From contig CAIRAW010000037.1 in NCBI GenBank assembly GCA_903876735.1, positions 41,955 through 105,954 of the forward strand: 64,000 bases of DNA, in the 5' to 3' direction. The notes under the pieces were generated by a model. The model was not told where the DNA came from. It was given only the letters and a program-made list of their open reading frames with translations, and did no database searches. This stretch comes from an uncultured beta proteobacterium (GTDB lineage: Bacteria; Pseudomonadota; Gammaproteobacteria; Burkholderiales; Burkholderiaceae_C). The translations under genes were made by a program, and so were the position numbers. Of this stretch, positions 57,704-64,000 are shown piece after piece. Position 1 is the first letter of the stretch. The number at the start of each line of letters is the position of its first letter.

Positions 57704-58879
57704 TCAACGTTCCATGATGGCGGCACGACTGTTGTACCAGTTCATCAGCACCGCGGTGGAGAGCGATGTCGTGAGGTACACCAGCATCACGATGGCGATG
57801 CACTCGACGGCGCGCCCAGTCTGGTTCAACGCCGTGTTGGCAATGGAGACCACGTCTGGATAACCGATGGCCACTGCCAGGGATGAGTTCTTGGTGAGGT
57901 TCAGGTACTGGTTGGTCATTGGTGGAATGATCACGCGCAGGGCCTGCGGCAGTCGTACTAGGCGCATGGTTTGACCTGGGTCCAGGCCCAGTGCGGCAGC
58001 CGCCTCGCTTTGGCCGCGCGCCACCGATTGAATCCCTGAGCGCACGACTTCGGCGACAAAGGCTGCAGTGAATACGGTCAGGCCTATCAGGACCGACAGA
58101 AACTCGGGTGTTAGCGAGCCGCCATTTTCGATTGCAAATTCGCCTTTGTGGGGGTACTCAAATGCAGTCGGGGCACCCCCGGCCACCCAACCAAGCAGAC
58201 TCACAGTCAGCGTGATCGCCACCGGAACCCAGAACATGCTCCGGAGTTGGCCCGTGGCTTCAAATTGCCGGTAGGCCCATTTGCGGTAGAACACGGCCAG
58301 AATGGCGCCTGCTATCAGACCGACAGCGGCCCAGAACTGGCCCGCAGCCCAAACCGGAATGGGAAAACTCAGTCCTCCCTTGCTCAGGAAGAAGGGCCCC
58401 ACGACCCAGGCGTCGGCGGCCGCCGGGAGAACTTCAGTGAACAGCAAATACCACATCAGCAACTGCAGCAGCACGGGTATGTTGCGGAAACATTCCACAT
58501 AGGCATAGCACAGGCCGCGCACCAGGGCGTTGCGCGAGAAGCGTCCGACACCCAAAAGCGTGCCCAGGATGGTGGTCAGGATGATGCCCAGGAAGGCGAC
58601 GCGCAACGTATTGCTCAAGCCCGCCAGAAACGCCTGCCAGTAGGGCTGGGCCGAGTCGAAGGGAAACAGGCCCTCACCGATGTCGAAACCGGCCGGGCCG
58701 CTCAGAAAGTCGAACCCGCTCTGGATGCCGCGGATCTTCATGTTGTACAGTGTGTTGTGCGCGAGGAACCAGACGACGGCAATAATCAGCGCAACCGCGA
58801 TCACCTGATAGATCAGGCCCCGGAACGCCTGACTGCGCCAGGACCAGTTTTTCTTGATGGGATGAGGCTTGGGTGTCAT
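57704..58879 (-). CDS. aapQ: General amino-acid ABC transporter permease (AapQ-like)
   Basis: A 391-residue permease of the AapQ/BztB type with an N-terminal helix (FRGLIYQVIAVALIIAVVWFLAHNTLYNM), a periplasmic stretch and the core FLAGLSNTLRVAFLGIILTTILGTLLG. The EAA loop is SGIQSVARGQSEAAAALGLDPGQTMRLVRLPQALRVIIPP (about 295-334). A long mid-protein insertion (VWAAGQFWAAVG to GWVAGGAPTAFEYP) is characteristic of this subunit. It overlaps nothing and precedes aapM by 11 nt. Confidence 0.9.
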   Translation of the reverse strand: MTPKPHPIKKNWSWRSQAFRGLIYQVIAVALIIAVVWFLAHNTLYNMKIRGIQSGFDFLSGPAGFDIGEGLFPFDSAQPYWQAFLAGLSNTLRVAFLGIILTTILGTLLGVGRFSRNALVRGLCYAYVECFRNIPVLLQLLMWYLLFTEVLPAAADAWVVGPFFLSKGGLSFPIPVWAAGQFWAAVGLIAGAILAVFYRKWAYRQFEATGQLRSMFWVPVAITLTVSLLGWVAGGAPTAFEYPHKGEFAIENGGSLTPEFLSVLIGLTVFTAAFVAEVVRSGIQSVARGQSEAAAALGLDPGQTMRLVRLPQALRVIIPPMTNQYLNLTKNSSLAVAIGYPDVVSIANTALNQTGRAVECIAIVMLVYLTTSLSTAVLMNWYNSRAAIMER

Positions 58880-58934
58880 AGCTTGGCGACCGCGAAGACG
58901 CGCATTGAATAGCAGGGGAGGTCCGTACCCGTAT

Positions 58935-58972
58935 AAAAAAAGCTGCCGGCACGCGCTATGTGTACCGGCAGC
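58935..58972 (-). terminator. Intrinsic terminator/attenuator between aapJ and aapQ
   Basis: On the minus strand GCTGCCGG, a 15-nt loop and CCGGCAGC run into T7. It lies about 35 nt beyond the aapJ stop and 56 nt before aapQ. Partial termination here would make the binding protein more abundant than the membrane subunits, common in such operons. Confidence 0.8.
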
Positions 58973-59006
58973 ATATTTTCAGTCAAACGCAGACCGATGG
59001 GTGACT

Positions 59007-60041
59007 CTAGCGAACCGGGTAGGCGTACATCAGGCCGCCCTTGTTCCACTGGTTGTTCAGACCACGCGGCAGACCGAGCGGCGAGTTGGGACCAACATTG
59101 CGCTCGAAGCTTTCCCCATAGTTGCCAGTGGCCTTGACGGCACGCGCCAACCAGTCTTTGTCCAGACCCAGCAGTTTGCCGGTGTCTTCATTGCCGCCGC
59201 CCAGCAGGCGTTGCACGACGGGGTCGGTGCTGGCCTTCATCTTGTCGACATTGGCTTGGGTGATGCCGTATTCTTCGGCTTCGATCAGGCCGTACTGGAC
59301 CCACTTGACGATGGCAAACCATTCGTCATCGCCGCGGCGCACCATTGGGCCAAGCGGCTCCTTGGAAATCAGTTCCGGCAGAATCAAGTGCTCTTTCGGG
59401 TTCTTGGCAACTTTGGCGCGGGTTGAAGACAGTCCGGATGCGTCAGTCGTGTAGGCGATGCAACGGCCGGTGAAATAGGCGTTTTCTGCTGCCTCAAGCT
59501 TTTCGAAGACGACCGGCTTGATGTTCAGGGCATTGGCCTTGGAATAGTCGGTCAGGTTTTTTTCAGTGGTGGTTCCCGATTGCACGCATACCGTTTGACC
59601 CTTGAGTTGCTTGGCGCTCTTGATCTTGCTCTTGACGGGCACCATGAAGCCTTGGCCGTCGTAGTAGTTCGGCACGGTGATGCTCAAGCCAAGCGAGGCG
59701 TCGCGTGTCAGGGTGAAGGTTGTGTTGCGTGGCAGCACGTCAACTTCACCGGACTGCAACGCGGTGAAGCGCTGTTGCGCGTTAAGCGGAACGTACTTCA
59801 CTTTTTCCGCGTCGCTCAGCACGGTGGCCGCCAGCGCGCGGCAGATATCGACATCAAGACCGGCCCACTTGCCAGTGGAGTCGGCGGCTGCAAATCCGGC
59901 CAGACCTGTATTGACACCACAAACCAGTTGGCCGCGTGCCTTGATACCGTCGAGCGTCTTGCCGGCGTGCGCCGGGGCAGTCATCAAAGCACCGACAGCA
60001 GCCACGATGGTCGCCACGATTTTCAGTTTATTCAAATGCAT
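59007..60041 (-). CDS. aapJ: Amino-acid ABC transporter substrate-binding protein (AapJ-like)
   Basis: A 344-residue periplasmic binding protein (SBP_bac_3 fold). The signal peptide (KIVATIVAAVGALMTAPAHA, cleavage after AHA) precedes a core with GQLVCGVNTGLAGFA (about 37-51), GLDVDICRALAATVL, the ligand-contact NTTFTLTRDASLG and TVCVQSGTTTEKNL. AapJ/BztA proteins bind many L-amino acids, especially Glu, Gln, Asp, Asn and branched chains; the exact range is unknown here. The start is ATG 60041 with GGAG 8 nt upstream. The first gene of the importer operon. Confidence 0.93.
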   Translation of the reverse strand: MHLNKLKIVATIVAAVGALMTAPAHAGKTLDGIKARGQLVCGVNTGLAGFAAADSTGKWAGLDVDICRALAATVLSDAEKVKYVPLNAQQRFTALQSGEVDVLPRNTTFTLTRDASLGLSITVPNYYDGQGFMVPVKSKIKSAKQLKGQTVCVQSGTTTEKNLTDYSKANALNIKPVVFEKLEAAENAYFTGRCIAYTTDASGLSSTRAKVAKNPKEHLILPELISKEPLGPMVRRGDDEWFAIVKWVQYGLIEAEEYGITQANVDKMKASTDPVVQRLLGGGNEDTGKLLGLDKDWLARAVKATGNYGESFERNVGPNSPLGLPRGLNNQWNKGGLMYAYPVR

Positions 60042-60372
60042 TTACGTTACTCCAGTTGAAAAAATCGGATCAAAAACGGACGGTCAAAGCGCGTGCCGTA
60101 GTTTTCCTGAGGCTGCACTTTAACAGCACCCAGCAGGCCAAGGAATCGGGGTTTACGCTTGCGCATGGCGGCTCGACTTTTTTTTGACCGGGAAAGATGA
60201 ATTTATCCAGCATGATTCATGCCACGGGCGGCGCGCCATGCTGGTGCAATCCAATCAGGCGGTGGTCCCGACCGTGACAGGATGTGCTTCCCGTCGTCCG
60301 CTGTGGCCATTATCCTTGCGTCCCGCCGTCTGCGACGCCGCTGTTTACCATCAATCAGGAAGTTAAATCACC
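60042..60372. other. Divergent control region, no gene seen
   Basis: This 331-bp gap separates the importer operon (minus) from the acyl-CoA synthetase gene (plus). I see no coding sequence with support. It holds the likely promoters of both, including the sigma-54-like site at 60124-60141, and AGGAAG just before ATG 60373. Confidence 0.5.
60124..60141 (-). promoter_or_regulatory. Candidate sigma-54 promoter for aapJQMP
   Basis: On the minus strand TTGGCCTGCTGGGTGCTG gives GG, 10 nt, GC with the flanks TTGG...GTGCT, close to the minus-24/minus-12 consensus TTGGCACG-N4-TTGCT. The start point would fall near 60112, about 70 nt before the aapJ ATG. Sigma-54/NtrC control would suit a nitrogen-source importer. 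No NtrC site was confirmed. Confidence 0.35.
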
Positions 60373-62097
60373 ATGGATTCGTCTGTCATTTCACCGGGTG
60401 CCGCGGCCCATTCGGGTATTCGGGCTCACCATCGCTTCTGGCCGGCGCGCCTACCCCATGCGATCGGTTTGCCCGCCACCTCCCTGTGGGATAACCTGGA
60501 GACCAGTGCCCGACGCTATCCGCAAAAGGCCGCGCTCGTTTTCTTCGGCAAGACCATCAGCTATGCCGAACTGCTGCAAAAGGCGGAAATACTGGCCGTC
60601 TTTTTGCGGAAACTGGGTGTCGAGAAGGGTGACCGGGTATTGCTCAATATGCAGAACTGTCCGCAATTGGTGATCGCGCACTTTGCGATCCTGCGGGCCA
60701 ACGCGGTGGTGGTTCCCGTCAATCCGATGAATCGCGCGGCTGAACTCAAGCATTACATCGTGGACCCCGACGCCAAGGTGGCGATCACAACTTCCGATCT
60801 GGCGGCCGAATTGGCGCGAGCGAGTGATGCGCTGGCGCCGACGCAGCGACTGGCGCACCTGCTGGTGGCCCATTTCAGTGACGCCTTTGATGCGACTGCG
60901 CCCGGGCAGGCGCCGCCTGCAGCTTGGGTCGACTGGTTGTTGACACGCCATGCCCTGCCGGATTTCCAGGATGGGCAGGTGCACGCGTGGCCGCAGGCCG
61001 AAAGCGATGCTTCGGACCTGACATCGCTATCGGTGGGGCCGGATGACATGGCCATCCTGCCTTACACCAGCGGCACCACCGGCTTGCCTAAGGGCTGCAT
61101 GCATACGCATGCGAGCATCATGCACAACGCCATTGCCAGCGGTTTGTGGGGCAATGGTTGCTCAGAAAACGTGGTGCTGGTTGTGGTGCCAATGTTCCAC
61201 ATTACCGGCATGGTGAGCGTGATGCACACCAGTATCCGAAATGGCGCCACGCTCATTTTGATGCCACGTTGGGACCGTGAACTGGCGGGGCGGCTGATTT
61301 CTGCCTGTAAGGTGACGCACTGGACCAACATCCCGACGATGGTGATTGACCTGTTGGGCAGTCCGAATTTCGAGCAATTCGACCTCTCCAGCCTGGTTTA
61401 TATCGGTGGCGGTGGCGCGGCCATGCCACAGGCTGTGGCGCAGCGCTTGTGGGAGCAGTACGGTCTGCGTTATGTCGAGGGCTATGGTTTGACTGAAACA
61501 GCAGCGCCTTCGCATAGCAACCCGGTGGATGCGCCCAAGCAGCAGTGCTTGGGCATCCCGTTCATGAGCACGGATGCGCGTGTGATCGACCCTGATTCCC
61601 TGCAGGAAATGCCGGTGGGCGGGCAGGGGGAGATCATCATCCACGGTCCGGAGGTGTTTCAGGGCTACTGGAAGCGGCCCGAAGCGACCGAGGCGGCTTT
61701 CATCGAGTATGAAGGCAAGCGTTTTTTTCGCACCGGGGATCTGGGCTATGTTGATGCTGACGGCTACTTTTTCCTGACCGACCGGCTCAAGCGCATGATC
61801 AATGCATCCGGTTTCAAAGTCTGGCCGGCCGAGGTCGAGGCCTTGATGTTCGCGCATCCGGCGGTTCAGGAAGCCTGCGTGATTTCGACCAAAGACAGTT
61901 ACCGTGGTGAATCGGTCAAGGCGGTGATCGTTCTGCGGCCATCGCATCGGGGCCAGGTGAGCGAACAGGACATTATCGAGTGGTGTCGCGACAATATGGC
62001 GGTCTACAAATGCCCGCGGGTGGTGCAATTTGTTGACGCCTTGCCCAAAAGTGGTGCCGGCAAGGTGATGTGGCGAATTCTGCAAGAGGCAGAGTAG
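60373..62097 (+). CDS. AMP-dependent long-chain acyl-CoA synthetase
   Basis: The 574-residue ANL-family enzyme activates a carboxylic (probably fatty) acid to acyl-AMP and then acyl-CoA. Motifs are the P-loop YTSGTTGLPKGCMHTH (about residues 230-245), GYGLTETAAP (about 371-380), TGDLGYVDADGYFFLTDRLKRMI (about 455-477) and the C-terminal catalytic Lys in KSGAGKVMWR. It resembles FadD/medium- to long-chain ligases. The substrate is not fixed by sequence. Its gene is followed 85 nt later by a hydrolase gene on the same strand. Confidence 0.9.
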   Translation: MDSSVISPGAAAHSGIRAHHRFWPARLPHAIGLPATSLWDNLETSARRYPQKAALVFFGKTISYAELLQKAEILAVFLRKLGVEKGDRVLLNMQNCPQLVIAHFAILRANAVVVPVNPMNRAAELKHYIVDPDAKVAITTSDLAAELARASDALAPTQRLAHLLVAHFSDAFDATAPGQAPPAAWVDWLLTRHALPDFQDGQVHAWPQAESDASDLTSLSVGPDDMAILPYTSGTTGLPKGCMHTHASIMHNAIASGLWGNGCSENVVLVVVPMFHITGMVSVMHTSIRNGATLILMPRWDRELAGRLISACKVTHWTNIPTMVIDLLGSPNFEQFDLSSLVYIGGGGAAMPQAVAQRLWEQYGLRYVEGYGLTETAAPSHSNPVDAPKQQCLGIPFMSTDARVIDPDSLQEMPVGGQGEIIIHGPEVFQGYWKRPEATEAAFIEYEGKRFFRTGDLGYVDADGYFFLTDRLKRMINASGFKVWPAEVEALMFAHPAVQEACVISTKDSYRGESVKAVIVLRPSHRGQVSEQDIIEWCRDNMAVYKCPRVVQFVDALPKSGAGKVMWRILQEAE

Positions 62098-62182
62098 CTC
62101 GGTGAGGCAAGACCGAAAGTGTTCGAAAATCAAGTTATTTGGAGGGCGGTCCGTTGAATAGTTACATCGATAGGGCTCTGTC

Positions 62183-63409
62183 ATGAGCCCGGCGCGTGCG
62201 CGCACGAATGCCTCCAGGCTGGCGTTACCGGTGGCGTCGCCCAAGAGCGTCGGCATGTGTCCTGTGCGCACCCAGCGACTGCTGGACGTGCTGCAGACCG
62301 AGGTGGAACGTCAGCGCCTGCCCGGGGCGGTGGTGCTGATTGCCCGGCACGGCAAACTTGCCTTGTTCGAGAGTCTGGGCGCTCAGGATCCGGCGCTGGG
62401 CACGCCGATGGCGCGTGATGCGATCTTCCGCATTTATTCCATGACCAAGCCAATCGTGTCGGTGGCGGCGATGATGCTGATGGAGCAGGGCAGACTGTTG
62501 TTGAGTGACCCGGTTGCCAAGTACCTGCCTGAGTACGCCGCGCAGAAAGTGGCGGTTCTGGTGGATGGGTCGGTGCAATTGCGTGAAGTGCAGCAGCCGG
62601 CGACGATTCAGGATTTGTTGCGCCATACTGCAGGTTTCAGTTATGAGTTCATGGGCAGTTCGAGCGTGCAGCGGCAATATGCACAGTCCAGAATCGGGTC
62701 ACGTACGCGCAGCAATGCCGAGTTCTCGCATGTAATGGCCGCGTTGCCCCTGATGTTTGAACCCGGAAGTGTCTGGGAATATGGCCGTGCCACTGACGTG
62801 CTGGGGCGGGTGCTGGAACTTGCCAGCGGACAGACTCTGGGGAACTACTTGCAGACCTGGATATTCGAGCCGTTGGGCATGGTGGATACCGGTTTTTCGG
62901 TGCCGCCGCAGAATCAGCACCGCATCGCAGAGCCCTTTGTGCGCGATCCCGAAGGTGGCTTGCAGATGCGCGTGATTGATGTGCGGGAGGCCTCGGTCAT
63001 GGAATCAGGGGGTGGCGGACTGGCCTCAACGGCGACGGATTACGCCCGGTTTCTGCAGTTCATGCTCAACCGCGGCGAACTCGATGGCGTACGCCTGTTG
63101 GGGCCGAGAACGGTGGATTTCATGACAGCCGATCACCTGGGCGATATTCCTGTCAACGGCGGCGCTTCCCGTGCGCTGCTGCCGTTTGGACACGGTTTCG
63201 GTCTGGGTTTTGCCGTGCGCAAGGAACTCGGCGTGGCATCGGTTCCAGGGTCGGTTGGCAGCTATTTCTGGGGCGGTATGGCCGGCACAACCTTCTTTGT
63301 CGATCCGACCGAAGACCTGTTTGCCTGTCTGATGCTGCAGGCCCCGAATCAGCGCGAGTACTACCGCATGCTGTTTCGCGATCTGGTGTACGCCACGCTG
63401 GTGGATTGA
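62183..63409 (+). CDS. Beta-lactamase-fold serine hydrolase (class C family, EstB-like)
   Basis: The 408-residue protein has the family VIII esterase/class C beta-lactamase fold. The nucleophile motif SMTKP (S-x-x-K, about residues 91-95) is present; the second motif WEYGRATDVLG supplies the Tyr. The Lys-Thr-Gly box is replaced by WGGMAGT near the C-terminus, as in EstB-type esterases and PBP-like hydrolases. There is no clear signal peptide, so it is probably cytoplasmic and an esterase or amidase rather than a beta-lactamase. The adjacent acyl-CoA synthetase hints at ester-derived acid metabolism. Confidence 0.85.
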   Translation: MSPARARTNASRLALPVASPKSVGMCPVRTQRLLDVLQTEVERQRLPGAVVLIARHGKLALFESLGAQDPALGTPMARDAIFRIYSMTKPIVSVAAMMLMEQGRLLLSDPVAKYLPEYAAQKVAVLVDGSVQLREVQQPATIQDLLRHTAGFSYEFMGSSSVQRQYAQSRIGSRTRSNAEFSHVMAALPLMFEPGSVWEYGRATDVLGRVLELASGQTLGNYLQTWIFEPLGMVDTGFSVPPQNQHRIAEPFVRDPEGGLQMRVIDVREASVMESGGGGLASTATDYARFLQFMLNRGELDGVRLLGPRTVDFMTADHLGDIPVNGGASRALLPFGHGFGLGFAVRKELGVASVPGSVGSYFWGGMAGTTFFVDPTEDLFACLMLQAPNQREYYRMLFRDLVYATLVD

Positions 63410-63439
63410 AGCGCCCCGGTCCTGAAAGGGCAGGGCGCT
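63410..63439 (+). terminator. Possible terminator after the serine hydrolase gene
   Basis: A 7-bp stem AGCGCCC (63410-63416) with GGGCGCT (63433-63439) and a 16-nt loop, followed by GTTTCC. It begins at the stop codon and lies between two convergent genes, so it may serve both. The T-run is short. Confidence 0.45.
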
Positions 63440-63451
63440 GTTTCCGCTGGC

Positions 63452-64000
63452 CTACAGGTTGTCGGTAAAGCTGCGCAGCTTGTCGGAACGCGACGGGTGC
63501 TTGAGCTTGCGCAGTGCCTTGGCCTCGATCTGACGAATGCGTTCGCGTGTGACGTCAAACTGTTTGCCGACCTCTTCGAGTGTGTGGTCGCTTGTCATCT
63601 CGATGCCAAAACGCATCCGCAGCACCTTGGCCTCGCGCGGTGTCAGGCTGTCCAGAATGTCTTTCACCACATCGCGCAGACCGGCCTGCATGGCGGCTTC
63701 CATCGGTGCAGTGTTCGCGTTGTCTTCAATGAAATCGCCCAGATGCGAGTCGTCGTCGTCGCCGATCGGTGTTTCCATCGAGATCGGCTCCTTGGCAATT
63801 TTCATGATCTTGCGGATCTTGTCTTCCGGGATTTCCATCCGTTCGGCCAGTACGCTCGCATCTGGCTCGAAACCAAACTCCTGCAGGTGCTGGCGGCTGA
63901 TACGGTTCATCTTGTTGATGGTTTCGATCATGTGCACCGGAATCCGGATGGTGCGCGCCTGGTCTGCGATGGAGCGGGTAATGGCCTGGCGAATCCACCA
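63452..64000 (-). CDS. rpoD: RNA polymerase primary sigma factor RpoD, C-terminal part
   Basis: The last 182 codons of sigma-70; the gene continues beyond the window edge. The frame opens with [23 protein letters not shown], the conserved region 2.4 to 3 boundary that reads the minus-10 element. Region 3 follows ([10 protein letters not shown]), then the linker with [19 protein letters not shown], and region 4 with [13 protein letters not shown] and the minus-35 recognition helix [31 protein letters not shown]. The C-terminus LRSFTDNL is normal. Confidence 0.97.
   Translation of the reverse strand, partial: WWIRQAITRSIADQARTIRIPVHMIETINKMNRISRQHLQEFGFEPDASVLAERMEIPEDKIRKIMKIAKEPISMETPIGDDDDSHLGDFIEDNANTAPMEAAMQAGLRDVVKDILDSLTPREAKVLRMRFGIEMTSDHTLEEVGKQFDVTRERIRQIEAKALRKLKHPSRSDKLRSFTDNL

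Noticed and set aside
62183..63409. Beta-lactamase resistance gene
   Set aside because: The SxxK motif is present but the KTG box is not. No signal peptide is visible. An esterase-like role is more likely.

Overview
The window looks like a chromosomal segment of a betaproteobacterium of the order Burkholderiales, most likely family Comamonadaceae and Rhodoferax-like. This is inferred from the high GC content and protein character: a PdhL-type E3 carrying a lipoyl domain, a RhlE-type helicase, a LOG protein, an RpoD terminus, and a group 3d NAD-reducing hydrogenase. Nothing resembles a prophage, plasmid, integrative element, IS or CRISPR array. It is mostly housekeeping DNA with a few accessory islands.

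Layout. 1-5.8 kb: a lysine-rich C-terminal fragment, then a compact bidirectional NAD-linked [NiFe]-hydrogenase operon hoxF-hoxU-hoxY-hoxH-hoxW, with a hairpin-pair repeat between hoxH and its protease gene hoxW. 5.8-9.0 kb: a minus-strand operon tesA-mnmH-tapT (lipase-like esterase plus two tRNA modification enzymes, joined by 4-nt overlaps), divergent from a YbbA-type ABC ATPase whose start codon overlaps that of tesA. 9-12.2 kb: DUF3297 protein, rlmB, a membrane-anchored unknown, a LOG-family protein, an eRF1-domain-like protein behind a probable ANR/FNR box, and tRNA-Ala(CGC). 12.3-20.3 kb: glgC, an exported unknown, a VOC protein, a tyrosine/serine phosphatase, an MFS permease, an NRAMP-like carrier with an atypical metal site plus a small membrane protein, a Lys/Ala-rich exported protein and an AI-2E-type permease. 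20.4-25.1 kb: a 1550-residue autotransporter with a predicted Asp-box beta-propeller passenger. 25.1-31.9 kb: small lipoprotein, tag, a CACHE-PAS-GGDEF-EAL protein with a damaged N-terminus, an APH-kinase fusion and an Old Yellow Enzyme homologue. 32-38.6 kb: lhgO-like oxidase, pyrD, rpiA, a DUF4124-glutaredoxin protein, an oligopeptidase A and folD. 38.6-47.9 kb: a FixJ/FixL-like two-component system divergent from the pyruvate dehydrogenase operon aceE-aceF-lpdA. 48-54.8 kb: rmuC, an MFS permease, an NAD(P)-binding protein whose start lies inside the end of a RhlE helicase gene, and ettA. 54.8-60 kb: a general amino-acid ABC importer (aapJQMP-like) with a P1-family aminopeptidase. 60.4-64 kb: an acyl-CoA synthetase, a beta-lactamase-fold serine hydrolase and the 3' end of rpoD.

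I do not see a clearly new multi-gene system. The most interesting items are: the propeller autotransporter; the roughly 100-nt two-frame overlap of the rhlE Gly-rich tail with the Rossmann start of its neighbour, where two glycine codons also form a consensus Shine-Dalgarno; a likely repeat-mediated deletion that removed the membrane anchor of the EAL protein; the NRAMP homologue lacking the usual metal ligands; and the tesA/ybbA start-codon overlap in a single CATG. Function assignments rest on motifs I can read. No database search was run.
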